From Oscillospiraceae bacterium (GTDB taxonomy: Bacteria; Bacillota; Clostridia; Oscillospirales; Oscillospiraceae): DNA of 6,333 nt. Positions 1 through 4,901 of this stretch are shown piece by piece. The notes beneath the pieces were generated by a model. That model was given only the letters and a program-made list of their open reading frames with translations, had not been told where the DNA came from and searched no databases. The position numbers and the translations under genes were made by a program. The first letter of the stretch is position 1; each line of letters begins with the position of its first letter. The DNA lies in NCBI GenBank assembly GCA_016295225.1, contig JAEDLP010000103.1, forward strand, positions 1-6,333. The letters are read 5' to 3'.

Positions 1-106
1 GTATTGAGATTTAAGGGTGTGCACCTTTTAACGATATCTCGAACTTTGTAACGAACGGTCGGCAGGGTATGCATTTGGTATTAAGATAGGTCTTTACTTT
101 CAACAA
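1..106. other. Left-edge stretch without an assignable gene
   Basis: This segment is more AT-rich than the rest of the window and contains no recognisable gene. On the plus strand, frame 1 is open from the window edge to a TAA at 49-51 (16 codons, ending in residues LLTISRTL). It could be the tail of a gene starting outside the window, but it is too short to judge. The rightward terminator that follows at 107-140 implies that some transcript crosses this stretch from the left. No tRNA or riboswitch fold was recognised. Confidence 0.3.
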
Positions 107-140
107 GAAGCACCTGCCGGGCAGGTGCTTCTGTTGTTTT
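107..140 (+). terminator. Intrinsic terminator of the upstream unit
   Basis: GAAGCACCTGCC (107-118) is the exact reverse complement of GGCAGGTGCTTC (120-131). In RNA the closing pairs would open to give a loop of about 3-5 nt. A T-rich tail (TGTTGTTTT, 132-140) follows on the plus strand, while the minus-strand side is only weakly T-rich. It therefore most likely ends a rightward transcript entering from the left edge and insulates the small gene at 252. Confidence 0.75.
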
Positions 141-179
141 CGCGGTCAGCGTGGGTTGAAACAAAAAAACGTGGGGCTG

Positions 180-192
180 GTGACTTTGTCAC
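180..192. promoter_or_regulatory. Candidate operator: GTGAC-TTT-GTCAC inverted repeat
   Basis: This is a perfect 5-bp inverted repeat with a 3-nt spacer. It overlaps a second small dyad (TCAC-A-GTGA, 189-197). It lies where the -35 box of the 215-220 promoter should be, centred about 41 nt upstream of the predicted transcription start, the usual place for a class II activator site. The cognate regulator is unknown, and a 5-bp dyad can arise by chance. Confidence 0.35.
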
Positions 193-220
193 AGTGAAGA
201 GGGCGGACATCCCTTATAAT
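192..220 (+). promoter_or_regulatory. Promoter of the small NrdD-tail-like gene
   Basis: A perfect -10 box TATAAT lies at 215-220. No good -35 hexamer lies 16-18 nt upstream (192-197 reads CAGTGA), and TTGTCA at 186-191 is too far away (23 nt). A strong -10 with a poor -35 suggests dependence on an activator, which fits the dyad at 180-192. Transcription would start near 227, giving a leader of about 25 nt that contains the ribosome binding site. Confidence 0.55.
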
Positions 221-251
221 ACAGGTAAGAACTGTAAGGAGGGCGCGACCC

Positions 252-521
252 ATGGAAGTCAAGATCAACAACCCCGAGAACATTCCCCAGGAAATCGTCC
301 AGAAGGCCATTGCCATGATGGAGCGGGAAACGGGCCGAACCGTCCAGGAGATCTCCATCCGCCGCACCGGCGGCCCGGATGAGTACGGGATCATCCCGGT
401 CTTCGCGCCGGTGCCCTTTCAGCGGATTCGCCGGATCACCGGCTACCTGGTGGGGGACCTGAACCGCTTCAACAACGCCAAGCGGTCCGAGGTCAGCGAC
501 CGGGTCAAGCACACCACATAA
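252..521 (+). CDS. Small free-standing protein like the C-terminal tail of anaerobic ribonucleoside-triphosphate reductase
   Basis: An 89-residue protein. The start is ATG 252, preceded by AAGGAGGG (237-244). Residues about 58-87 (RIRRITGYLVGDLNRFNNAKRSEVSDRVKH) closely resemble the extreme C-terminal end of clostridial class III anaerobic ribonucleotide reductases (NrdD, PF13597), where a similar GYLVGxLxRFNxAKRxEVxDRVKH segment follows the zinc-binding and glycyl-radical region. This protein lacks the catalytic barrel, the glycyl-radical site and all cysteines, so it cannot bind the NrdD zinc or act as a reductase. The N-terminal 50 residues look like a small alpha/beta segment (PQEIVQKAIAMMERETG helix, then VQEISIRRTGG). 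It is a single-gene unit with its own promoter and terminator, with no nrdD or nrdG beside it. Database annotators may call it a reductase; I infer an accessory or regulatory role, or a relic domain. Function is unknown. Confidence 0.8.
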   Translation: MEVKINNPENIPQEIVQKAIAMMERETGRTVQEISIRRTGGPDEYGIIPVFAPVPFQRIRRITGYLVGDLNRFNNAKRSEVSDRVKHTT

Positions 522-530
522 CACAGACAG

Positions 531-577
531 AGCGCCCCCGAAAACCGCAGCTTGCCTGCGGTTCCGGGGGCGCTTTT
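531..577 (+). terminator. Intrinsic terminator after the NrdD-tail-like gene
   Basis: This is a long two-part stem. AGCGCCCCCG (531-540) pairs with CGGGGGCGCT (565-574). AACCGCAG (543-550) pairs with CTGCGGTT (556-563) around the loop CTTGC. TTTT (574-577) follows on the plus strand. It closes the single-gene unit at 252-521. Confidence 0.9.
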
Positions 578-608
578 CCGCGGGTGGGGAAAAGATGGGG
601 AATCTTCC

Positions 609-637
609 TTGAGAAAATGGGACAAATATGGTATGAT
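609..637 (+). promoter_or_regulatory. Sigma-70 type promoter of the thioesterase-tetR operon
   Basis: The -35 box is TTGAGA (609-614) and the -10 box is TATGAT (632-637), with exactly 17 nt between them. TGG directly before the -10 (629-631) makes it an extended -10. The expected leader to the ATG at 675 is about 30 nt. I saw no clear palindrome over this promoter that would mark the TetR operator. Confidence 0.75.
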
Positions 638-674
638 AATTAGAAAACCAAGCCCCGGGCAAAGGAGAATCCCC

Positions 675-1094
675 ATGAAGCCATACACCCACAAAGTCCA
701 ATACTACGAAACCGACCGCATGGGCATCACCCACCACTCCAACTACATCCGCTGGATGGAGGAGGCCCGGACCGACTATCTGGTTCAGCTGGGCTGGCCC
801 CTGGAAAAGCTGGAGGAGAGGGGCGTGGTCTCTCCCGTCACCGCCCTGGAGGTCAAGTATCAGAACACCACCACCTTTGCTGACGAGATCGTCATCCGGG
901 TCAACCTGCTGCGATGCACCGGCGTGCGGCTGGTGCTGGGGTATGAAATGGAGAAGGGGGACGGAACCCCCGTCTTTTCCGGAACCTCCGAGCACTGCTT
1001 CCTGGACGGGACGGGCAAGATCCTCCGGCTGAACAGAGAGTACCCGGACTTTTACCAGGCCCTGACCCGGAGCGGGACAGCGGACGCGATATAA
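675..1094 (+). CDS. Hotdog-fold acyl-CoA thioesterase (YbgC/4HBT family)
   Basis: A 139-residue protein, the normal length for single-domain 4-hydroxybenzoyl-CoA thioesterase-like enzymes. The frame is open further upstream, but GGAG (664-667) sits 7 nt before ATG 675 and the family alignment begins there. The N-terminal motif YYETDRMGITHHSNYIRWMEEAR (10-32) matches the YbgC/FadM pattern, with the likely catalytic Asp14 and the conserved HxxNY segment starting the central hotdog helix. KYQNTTTFADEIVI (61-74) is the typical following strand. Family members hydrolyse acyl-CoA thioesters in the cytoplasm; the chain length or aryl substrate cannot be told from sequence. It is the first gene of an operon, 12 nt upstream of the tetR-like gene, which suggests that the regulator responds to an acyl-CoA or lipid signal (inference). 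Confidence 0.88.
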   Translation: MKPYTHKVQYYETDRMGITHHSNYIRWMEEARTDYLVQLGWPLEKLEERGVVSPVTALEVKYQNTTTFADEIVIRVNLLRCTGVRLVLGYEMEKGDGTPVFSGTSEHCFLDGTGKILRLNREYPDFYQALTRSGTADAI

Positions 1095-1106
1095 CGGAGA
1101 ACGACT

Positions 1107-1655
1107 ATGCCTACAAACATGAAAAATGTGATCGCCGACACCTTCTTTACCATGGTCAAGCAGAAGGGGATCGACAAGATCACCGTGAAGGACCTGGTGG
1201 AGACCTGCCACATCTCCCGCCAGACCTTTTACTACCACTTCCAGGACATCCTGGACGTCATCGAGTGGTCGGCCCGGCAGGCCATCCAGAAGGCCCTGGA
1301 CGCCAGCCTGTCTGAGGAGGACCCGGAGCAGGCCATCCGAAAGTTCATTACCGTGGCGGTGGAGAACCATGAACTCATCCAGAAGCTTCTCCAGTCCCAG
1401 AAGCACGATTACATCGAGAGAATTTTCGTGGAGGGATTGAAGATCTACCTCCTGGAGCTGGTGCGCAGAAAGGCGCCGGATCTGGCAGTGAACTATGAGG
1501 ACGCCGAGGTGGCCCTGCAGTTCTACGCTTACGGCATCGCCGGCGTCCTGCTGGATCACTGCGGCCGGTCCTGCTGCGACCCGGACAAGCTGGCCCGGCA
1601 GCTGCTGAAGCTCTTACATGGCAAACTTCTTCCCATAGAACACATCAGGGTGTGA
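1107..1655 (+). CDS. TetR/AcrR-family transcriptional regulator
   Basis: A 182-residue protein beginning at ATG 1107, with a modest GGAG (1096-1099) just after the thioesterase stop. The N-terminal domain (about 6-52) is a TetR helix-turn-helix: ITVKDLVETCHISRQTFYYHFQDILDVI, with the hallmark TFYYHF at 40-45. The C-terminal part is helical and matches the style of the DhaS-like TetR group (TetR_C_7/8 type), including the FYAYGIAGVLLDH segment near residue 140. This group commonly acts as a ligand-responsive repressor, but some members work as activators. The protein is translated from the thioesterase mRNA, so autoregulation of the pair is likely; the ligand is unknown. The C-terminal codons AGG GTG TGA lie in the left arm of the terminator hairpin that also ends the convergent gene. 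Confidence 0.88.
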   Translation: MPTNMKNVIADTFFTMVKQKGIDKITVKDLVETCHISRQTFYYHFQDILDVIEWSARQAIQKALDASLSEEDPEQAIRKFITVAVENHELIQKLLQSQKHDYIERIFVEGLKIYLLELVRRKAPDLAVNYEDAEVALQFYAYGIAGVLLDHCGRSCCDPDKLARQLLKLLHGKLLPIEHIRV

Positions 1656-1682
1656 CCGCGTTGGTCACACCCTTCTGTTTTT
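1647..1682. terminator. Convergent-gene terminator containing both stop codons
   Basis: GGGTGTGACC (1648-1657) pairs with GGTCACACCC (1663-1672) around a 5-nt loop (GCGTT), extended by A1647-T1673. On the plus strand it is followed by TCTGTTTTT (1674-1682), a fair U-tract for the tetR-like transcript. On the minus strand the tract after the hairpin is weaker (GATGTGTTCT). The plus-strand TGA (1653-1655) and the minus-strand TGA (1665-1667) both lie inside the stem. Confidence 0.8.
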
Positions 1683-2393
1683 GTAATCCTTGATTTTTTT
1701 CAGGTTTTTCAGAGAGACGAAGGCCTCCCGGTGGTGGTGGGACATGGCGCTGGGGTTGCGCTGGAGGATGGACATGGCCCGGTGGAGGGAACGGGTCCGC
1801 CAGTGGCTCTTGCCGTAGGACAGGAGGGTCTGGAGCCGCTCCGGGCTGGGCCGGTGCTCGCTGAGCCGGATCATCAGGGACTTGAGTCCCAGGGCGTCCT
1901 GGATGGACTTGGTGGCGTCCACCACGAACAGGATGGTCAGCAGCAGGACTGCGGGCTCCACCAACCACTGGGGAATCCAGAGGAGCAGCCGCTCCATGGG
2001 CGGGTGGAGGACATAGACCAGCAGCAGGGAGAAGAACCCCCAGGCCACGGTCACCGACAGGCAGATGTACCCCTTCCAGTTAAGGGGCTTGTCGCTGTAG
2101 TCCCACCAGCGCATGTGGAAGACCCGCTCCATGACCATGCCGGTGGCCCCCTCCAGAATGGTGGCGGTGACCATCCCCACCAGGAAGGTCAGGGGGAGGT
2201 TCTCCTGGCAGGGCAGGGTGGTGAAGAGGATGAGGATGGCGCCGGTTCCGTAGATGGGCAGCCAGGGTCCGTGGAGGAACCCCCGGTTCACCCAGGACCG
2301 TTTCCGGATGGAGACATAAAGAGATTCCCAAACCCAGCCGGCGACGCAGTAGAGAAAGAAGAGCAGCAGCCATTGACTCTGGGTGTAGAACAT
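1665..2393 (-). CDS. CmpB-family putative ABC transporter permease, multi-pass membrane protein (PF06541)
   Basis: A 242-residue membrane protein. ATG at 2393 is preceded on the minus strand by GAGG with a 9-nt spacer. Hydrophobic segments lie at about 6-24, 44-60, 68-84, 108-128 and 137-160. The conserved family pattern is clear: a WES segment after the first helix (22-24), RGFLHGPWLPIYGTGA (37-52) and RWWDYSDKPLNWKGYICL (95-112). These are typical of the Firmicutes family annotated as putative ABC transporter permease. The last 80 residues are basic and probably cytoplasmic. No ATPase or solute-binding partner gene is adjacent, so the transporter label rests only on the family name, and the real role is unclear. 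It is transcribed alone, convergent with the tetR-like gene and divergent from the GT8 gene. Confidence 0.82.
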   Translation of the reverse strand: MFYTQSQWLLLFFLYCVAGWVWESLYVSIRKRSWVNRGFLHGPWLPIYGTGAILILFTTLPCQENLPLTFLVGMVTATILEGATGMVMERVFHMRWWDYSDKPLNWKGYICLSVTVAWGFFSLLLVYVLHPPMERLLLWIPQWLVEPAVLLLTILFVVDATKSIQDALGLKSLMIRLSEHRPSPERLQTLLSYGKSHWRTRSLHRAMSILQRNPSAMSHHHREAFVSLKNLKKIKDYKNRRV

Positions 2394-2411
2394 AAGGTAT
2401 GACCTCGCTTT

Positions 2412-2436
2412 TTTGATATTGGTTCAATATATCAAA
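2412..2436. promoter_or_regulatory. Near-palindrome in the divergent intergenic region, candidate operator
   Basis: Two nested dyads share this site. TTTGATAT (2412-2419) and ATATCAAA (2429-2436) are perfect 8-bp arms with 9 nt between. ATATTG (2416-2421) and CAATAT (2425-2430) are 6-bp arms with GTT between. The site lies 18-43 nt upstream of the minus-strand start at 2393, between its ribosome binding site and the likely promoter, where a repressor would block that gene. The AT-rich symmetry resembles MarR- or TetR-type operators, but I cannot name the regulator. Confidence 0.45.
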
Positions 2437-2493
2437 GAAGGGGGAAAAAGAGAACGGTCAATGTTTGTCATCTGTGCGGACAAACCGGCGAAA

Positions 2494-2512
2494 CTGTCAA
2501 AATTTTTGACAG
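2494..2512. promoter_or_regulatory. Perfect 19-bp palindrome fitting the GlnR/TnrA-type pattern
   Basis: CTGTCAAAA (2494-2502) and TTTTGACAG (2504-2512) are exact reverse complements around a single T. The inner part fits TGTNA-N7-TNACA with an AT-rich core, the published GlnR/TnrA consensus of Bacilli. It also contains TTGACA on both strands, but no good -10 lies at the right distance on either. No U-tract follows, so it is not a terminator. Whether a GlnR-like protein exists in this host is unknown; another dimeric regulator is equally possible. Confidence 0.5.
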
Positions 2513-2571
2513 TGCGCTGTATGTGTCCGGACGAATGGGGAAAGCTGAGAGTGGTTTGCCCGGTGGAAATC

Positions 2572-2580
2572 TGCTATAAG
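2572..2580 (+). promoter_or_regulatory. Possible extended -10 promoter of the GT8 gene
   Basis: TGC-TATAAG (2572-2580) is an extended -10 box, about 37 nt before the chosen GT8 start. The hexamer 17 nt upstream (TGGTTT, 2552-2557) is a poor -35, so the assignment rests on the -10 alone. Confidence 0.4.
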
Positions 2581-2616
2581 AAAGAGGGAAACCGAACCAA
2601 GGGGGGGACTGTGCCG

Positions 2617-3411
2617 ATGCATCTCTTGTTTTCCGTCAACCGGGGGTTTTTGCACCTCTTTGCCAGCTGCATCCGCTCCATTGTGAACCATGGGGGAGAG
2701 GACCATTACGAGGCCTACCTCCTCCACTCCGACCTGAAAAGCGCCGATCAGGACCGGGTCCGTCAGGCGGCCGGGGAGACCGTGACCTGCCATTTTGTCC
2801 CTGTGGCCCCCACGCTCTTTGACGGCTTTCCTGAGACCAAACGGTATCCCCGGCAGATCTACTACCGCCTGGCCGCCCCGCTGCTGCTGCCCGGGCATCT
2901 GGACCGGGTCCTCTATCTGGATGTGGACACGGCGGTTATCAACCCCCTGAGGGAGCTCTACGACACCGATCTCGGGGAGAATTACTTCGCCGCCTGCACC
3001 CACGTGCGGAAGTTTCTCACCAAGGTCAACCGGGCCCGCCTGGGGGTGGAGGAGGAAGTGCCCTATGTGAACACCGGGGTTCTGCTGATGAACCTGCCCG
3101 TTCTCCGGGAGAACCTGCGGCTGGAGGACATTCGGGCCTGTGCCAACGCCAAGAAACACGCCTTCCTCCTCCCGGACCAGGACATCCTCACCGCCCTGTA
3201 CGGCACGAAGATCTGTCTGGTGGACGCCATGCGCTATAATCTCAGCGACCGCATCCTGGATTTCTACAACGCCGACCCCAGGCACGGGACGCGGGATCTG
3301 GACTGGGTCCGGGAAAACACGGTCATCGTCCACTACTGCGGCAGAAACAAGCCCTGGAAGGACTCCTACGCCGGGGAGTTGGGGGTGTTCTACCAGGAAG
3401 TTCAAGGGTAG
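2617..3411 (+). CDS. Family 8 glycosyltransferase (GT8)
   Basis: A 264-residue protein. The frame is open back to 2413, but ATG 2617 is preferred. GGGGGGG (2601-2607) sits 9 nt before it, the GT8 domain starts at once with MHLLFSVNRGFLHLFASCIRSI, and the skipped stretch holds palindromes and resembles no protein. Motifs in order: the nucleotide-sugar N-terminal strand (1-8), RQIYYRLAAPLLLP (79-92), the metal-binding DxD in LYLDVDTAV (Asp102, Asp104), YVNTGVLLMNL (150-160), LPDQD (185-189) and the C-terminal HYCGRNKPWK (239-248), which is the GT8 HxxGxxKPW signature. Such enzymes are retaining transferases using UDP-glucose or UDP-galactose, often for lipopolysaccharide-like or surface glycans. 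It is cytosolic, with no signal peptide or membrane segment. The acceptor is unknown. uppP downstream supports an envelope role (inference). Confidence 0.88.
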   Translation: MHLLFSVNRGFLHLFASCIRSIVNHGGEDHYEAYLLHSDLKSADQDRVRQAAGETVTCHFVPVAPTLFDGFPETKRYPRQIYYRLAAPLLLPGHLDRVLYLDVDTAVINPLRELYDTDLGENYFAACTHVRKFLTKVNRARLGVEEEVPYVNTGVLLMNLPVLRENLRLEDIRACANAKKHAFLLPDQDILTALYGTKICLVDAMRYNLSDRILDFYNADPRHGTRDLDWVRENTVIVHYCGRNKPWKDSYAGELGVFYQEVQG

Positions 3412-3437
3412 ACAGACCAGGGAAACATTGGTATACT
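3409..3437 (+). promoter_or_regulatory. Promoter of uppP overlapping the GT8 stop codon
   Basis: The -35 box is TAGACA (3409-3414) and the -10 box is TATACT (3432-3437), with a 17-nt spacer and a TGG extended element (3429-3431). The first three bases of the -35 are the TAG stop of the GT8 gene. No terminator lies between the two genes, so read-through from GT8 probably adds to expression from this promoter. The leader to the uppP ATG is about 55 nt. Confidence 0.75.
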
Positions 3438-3498
3438 GAAACCTCACGGTATGTGCATAGCCTGAAAGGGCTTGGAACAAAAGGAGGTCCGTATATCC

Positions 3499-4323
3499 AT
3501 GATTAACCCCATTGAACTGCTCAAGGTGGTCTTCCTGGGCGTGGTGGAGGGCGTCACCGAGTGGCTGCCCATCAGCAGCACCGGCCACATGCTCCTGGTG
3601 GACGAATTTTTGCAGATGAACGTGTCCCCGGCCTTCAAGGAGATGTTCCTGGTGGTCATCCAGCTGGGGGCCATCCTGGCGGTGGTTCTCCTTTTCTGGG
3701 AGAAGATGTGGCCCTTCCAGGGGCGGGACAAGGGGCCGGCGGTGAAGCTGGATACCATCAGCATGTGGTGCAAGGTGGTGGTGGCCTGCATCCCCGGGGC
3801 GGTGGTGACCATCCTCTTTGACGACTGGATCGAGGCCCACCTCCACACCCCGGTGGTCATCGCCGGGGCCTTGATCCTCTACGGCGTGGCCTTCCTCCTC
3901 ATCGAGAACTGGAACAGGACCCGCACCCCCAAGGTGAAAAACCTGGAGGACATCACCTACCGGACGGCCTTCCTCATCGGGCTCTTCCAGGTGCTCTCCA
4001 TCATCCCCGGCACCTCCCGGTCGGGCTCCACCATCATCGGGGCGCTGCTGGTGGGGGTATCCCGGGTGGCGGCGGCGGAGTTCACCTTCTTCCTGGCCGT
4101 CCCGGTCATGTTCGGCCTGAGCTTTCTGAAGCTGCTGAAGTTCGGCTTCGTCTTCACCGGGGCGGAGCTTGTGACCCTTGGGGTGGGCTGCGCGGTGGCC
4201 TTCCTGGTGTCCGTGCTGGTCATCAAGTTCCTCATGGGCTACATCAAAAAGCACGACTTTAAGGTCTTTGGCTGGTATCGCATCGCCCTGGGTATCGTGG
4301 TTCTGGTCTATTTCACCCTGTAA
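3499..4323 (+). CDS. uppP: Undecaprenyl-diphosphatase UppP (BacA family)
   Basis: A 274-residue integral membrane enzyme, the usual family length. It dephosphorylates undecaprenyl diphosphate to undecaprenyl phosphate, recycling the lipid carrier for peptidoglycan and other envelope polymers; raised levels give bacitracin resistance. ATG 3499 follows a perfect AAGGAGG (3481-3487), although the frame is open to a TTG at 3472. The first signature, EGVTEWLPISSTGH (17-30), holds the catalytic Glu17 and Glu21 and the SSTGH loop. The second, PGTSRSGST (170-178), holds the essential Arg174. Hydrophobic helices fill the rest (for example 46-66, 92-107, 118-136, 180-212 and 226-248). It follows the GT8 gene with its own promoter and ends at a strong terminator. 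Confidence 0.97.
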   Translation: MINPIELLKVVFLGVVEGVTEWLPISSTGHMLLVDEFLQMNVSPAFKEMFLVVIQLGAILAVVLLFWEKMWPFQGRDKGPAVKLDTISMWCKVVVACIPGAVVTILFDDWIEAHLHTPVVIAGALILYGVAFLLIENWNRTRTPKVKNLEDITYRTAFLIGLFQVLSIIPGTSRSGSTIIGALLVGVSRVAAAEFTFFLAVPVMFGLSFLKLLKFGFVFTGAELVTLGVGCAVAFLVSVLVIKFLMGYIKKHDFKVFGWYRIALGIVVLVYFTL

Positions 4324-4326
4324 AGC

Positions 4327-4356
4327 AAATCTGCCCCTTTGTGGGCAGATTTTTTT
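4327..4356 (+). terminator. Intrinsic terminator after uppP
   Basis: AAATCTGCCC (4327-4336) pairs exactly with GGGCAGATTT (4343-4352) around CTTTGT. A run of seven T residues (4350-4356) follows. It begins 3 nt after the uppP stop and separates uppP from the blaI-like gene. Confidence 0.95.
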
Positions 4357-4378
4357 GCCTTTCGAAAGAAATTTATAC

Positions 4379-4407
4379 TTGACACAGAGAGTCTACCGAT
4401 ATAAACT
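4379..4407 (+). promoter_or_regulatory. Promoter of the blaI-like gene
   Basis: There is a perfect -35 TTGACA (4379-4384). The -10 is either TAAACT (4402-4407, 17-nt spacer) or the better hexamer TATAAA (4400-4405) with a short 15-nt spacer. BlaI-type repressors normally bind their own promoter at a TACA-N4-TGTA dyad, but no clear copy is seen here. A perfect 10-bp palindrome, CTTTCGAAAG (4359-4368), lies just upstream of the -35. Confidence 0.65.
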
Positions 4408-4451
4408 TTTTAGGTGAGAGATGATAACCGGGAAAGAAAGGAGGGCATGTG

Positions 4452-4808
4452 ATGGAATATCATATTGCCGACAGTGAATACCGCTTCATGCAGGTGGTGT
4501 GGGAGGCCGCGCCGGTTGGCTCCGGCAGGCTGGTGGAGCTGTGCAGCGAAAGGCTGGGCTGGAAGAAGTCCACCACCTACACGGTCCTGAAGAAGATGTG
4601 CCTCAAGGGCCTGCTCCAGAACGAGAAGAGCGTGGTCTCCGTGGTGGTTCCCCGGGAGCTGGTGGACAACCAGGCGGCGGAGCAGTTCGTGGACCGCACC
4701 TTCGGCGGCTCTCTGCCGGGCTTCCTGGCGGCCTTCATGGGCAGCAAGAAGCTCAGCGACGCCGAAGCGGAGGAACTGAAGCACCTCATCGACGAGCATA
4801 AGGGGTGA
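4452..4808 (+). CDS. BlaI/MecI/CopY-family transcriptional repressor
   Basis: A 118-residue protein, slightly short of the usual 120-128. ATG 4452 has AAAGGAGGG (4437-4445) at good spacing; a GTG codon directly before it is in frame but too close. The N-terminal winged helix spans about 5-70: IADSEYRFMQVVWEAAP, then GRLVELCSERLGWKKSTTYTVLKKMCLKGLL, with the recognition helix at KKSTTYTVLKKM. The tail GGSLPGFLAAFMGSKKLSDAEAEELKHLI is the typical dimerisation region. In the family, repression is relieved when a BlaR1/MecR1-type M56 sensor protease causes cleavage of the repressor. No such gene follows; a terminator and a convergent gene come next. Targets may be this promoter or distant genes. 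CopY-type metal sensing is unlikely, as no CxCxxxxCxC motif is present. Confidence 0.88.
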   Translation: MEYHIADSEYRFMQVVWEAAPVGSGRLVELCSERLGWKKSTTYTVLKKMCLKGLLQNEKSVVSVVVPRELVDNQAAEQFVDRTFGGSLPGFLAAFMGSKKLSDAEAEELKHLIDEHKG

Positions 4809-4833
4809 GCGGCGGAACCGCCCTCAACCGATC

Positions 4834-4871
4834 AAAAAAACTCCCCGCCCTGATCCCAGGGCGGGGAGTTT
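4834..4871 (-). terminator. Shared terminator between the blaI-like and aminotransferase genes
   Basis: AAACTCCCCGCCCTG (4838-4852) pairs perfectly with CAGGGCGGGGAGTTT (4857-4871) around a 4-nt loop (ATCC). On the minus strand the stem is followed by a run of seven T residues (4834-4840 on the plus strand are A), so it is a strong terminator for the leftward aminotransferase gene. On the plus strand only TTT follows, giving weaker stopping of the blaI-like transcript. Confidence 0.92.
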
Positions 4872-4901
4872 GATCGTGATAAGGGATGATGGGGAGAAGG
4901 A

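Noticed and set aside
189..1559. Minus-strand open frame of 456 codons across the first three genes
   Set aside because: It lies antisense to three well-supported genes with proper start sites and domains. Its translation is low-complexity and rich in Leu, Val, Asp and Gly, with no recognisable domain, as expected from a GC-rich antisense frame.
2413..2616. N-terminal extension of the GT8 protein (starts at 2413 or ATG 2461)
   Set aside because: The extension has no GT8 similarity, lacks a good ribosome binding site and overlaps two palindromes. ATG 2617 fits both the domain start and the G-rich ribosome binding site.
3400..3410. GTTCAAGGGTA occurs both here and at 6141-6151
   Set aside because: A single 11-bp match, one copy inside a coding end and one in a promoter region; no flanking similarity, so probably chance.
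3451..3465. Mini-ORF (Met-Cys-Ile-Ala-stop) in the uppP leader, as a possible attenuator peptide
   Set aside because: No ribosome binding site precedes it, and no competing hairpins or U-tract follow it.
2497..4254. Minus-strand open frame of 585 codons across GT8 and uppP
   Set aside because: It is antisense to two clear genes, and its His/Glu/Asp/Gly-rich translation matches no family. It is a codon-bias shadow.
4811..4822. Short GGCGG-AA-CCGCC hairpin after the blaI-like stop
   Set aside because: The 2-nt loop is too tight, no T-tract follows, and the strong hairpin at 4834-4871 explains termination.
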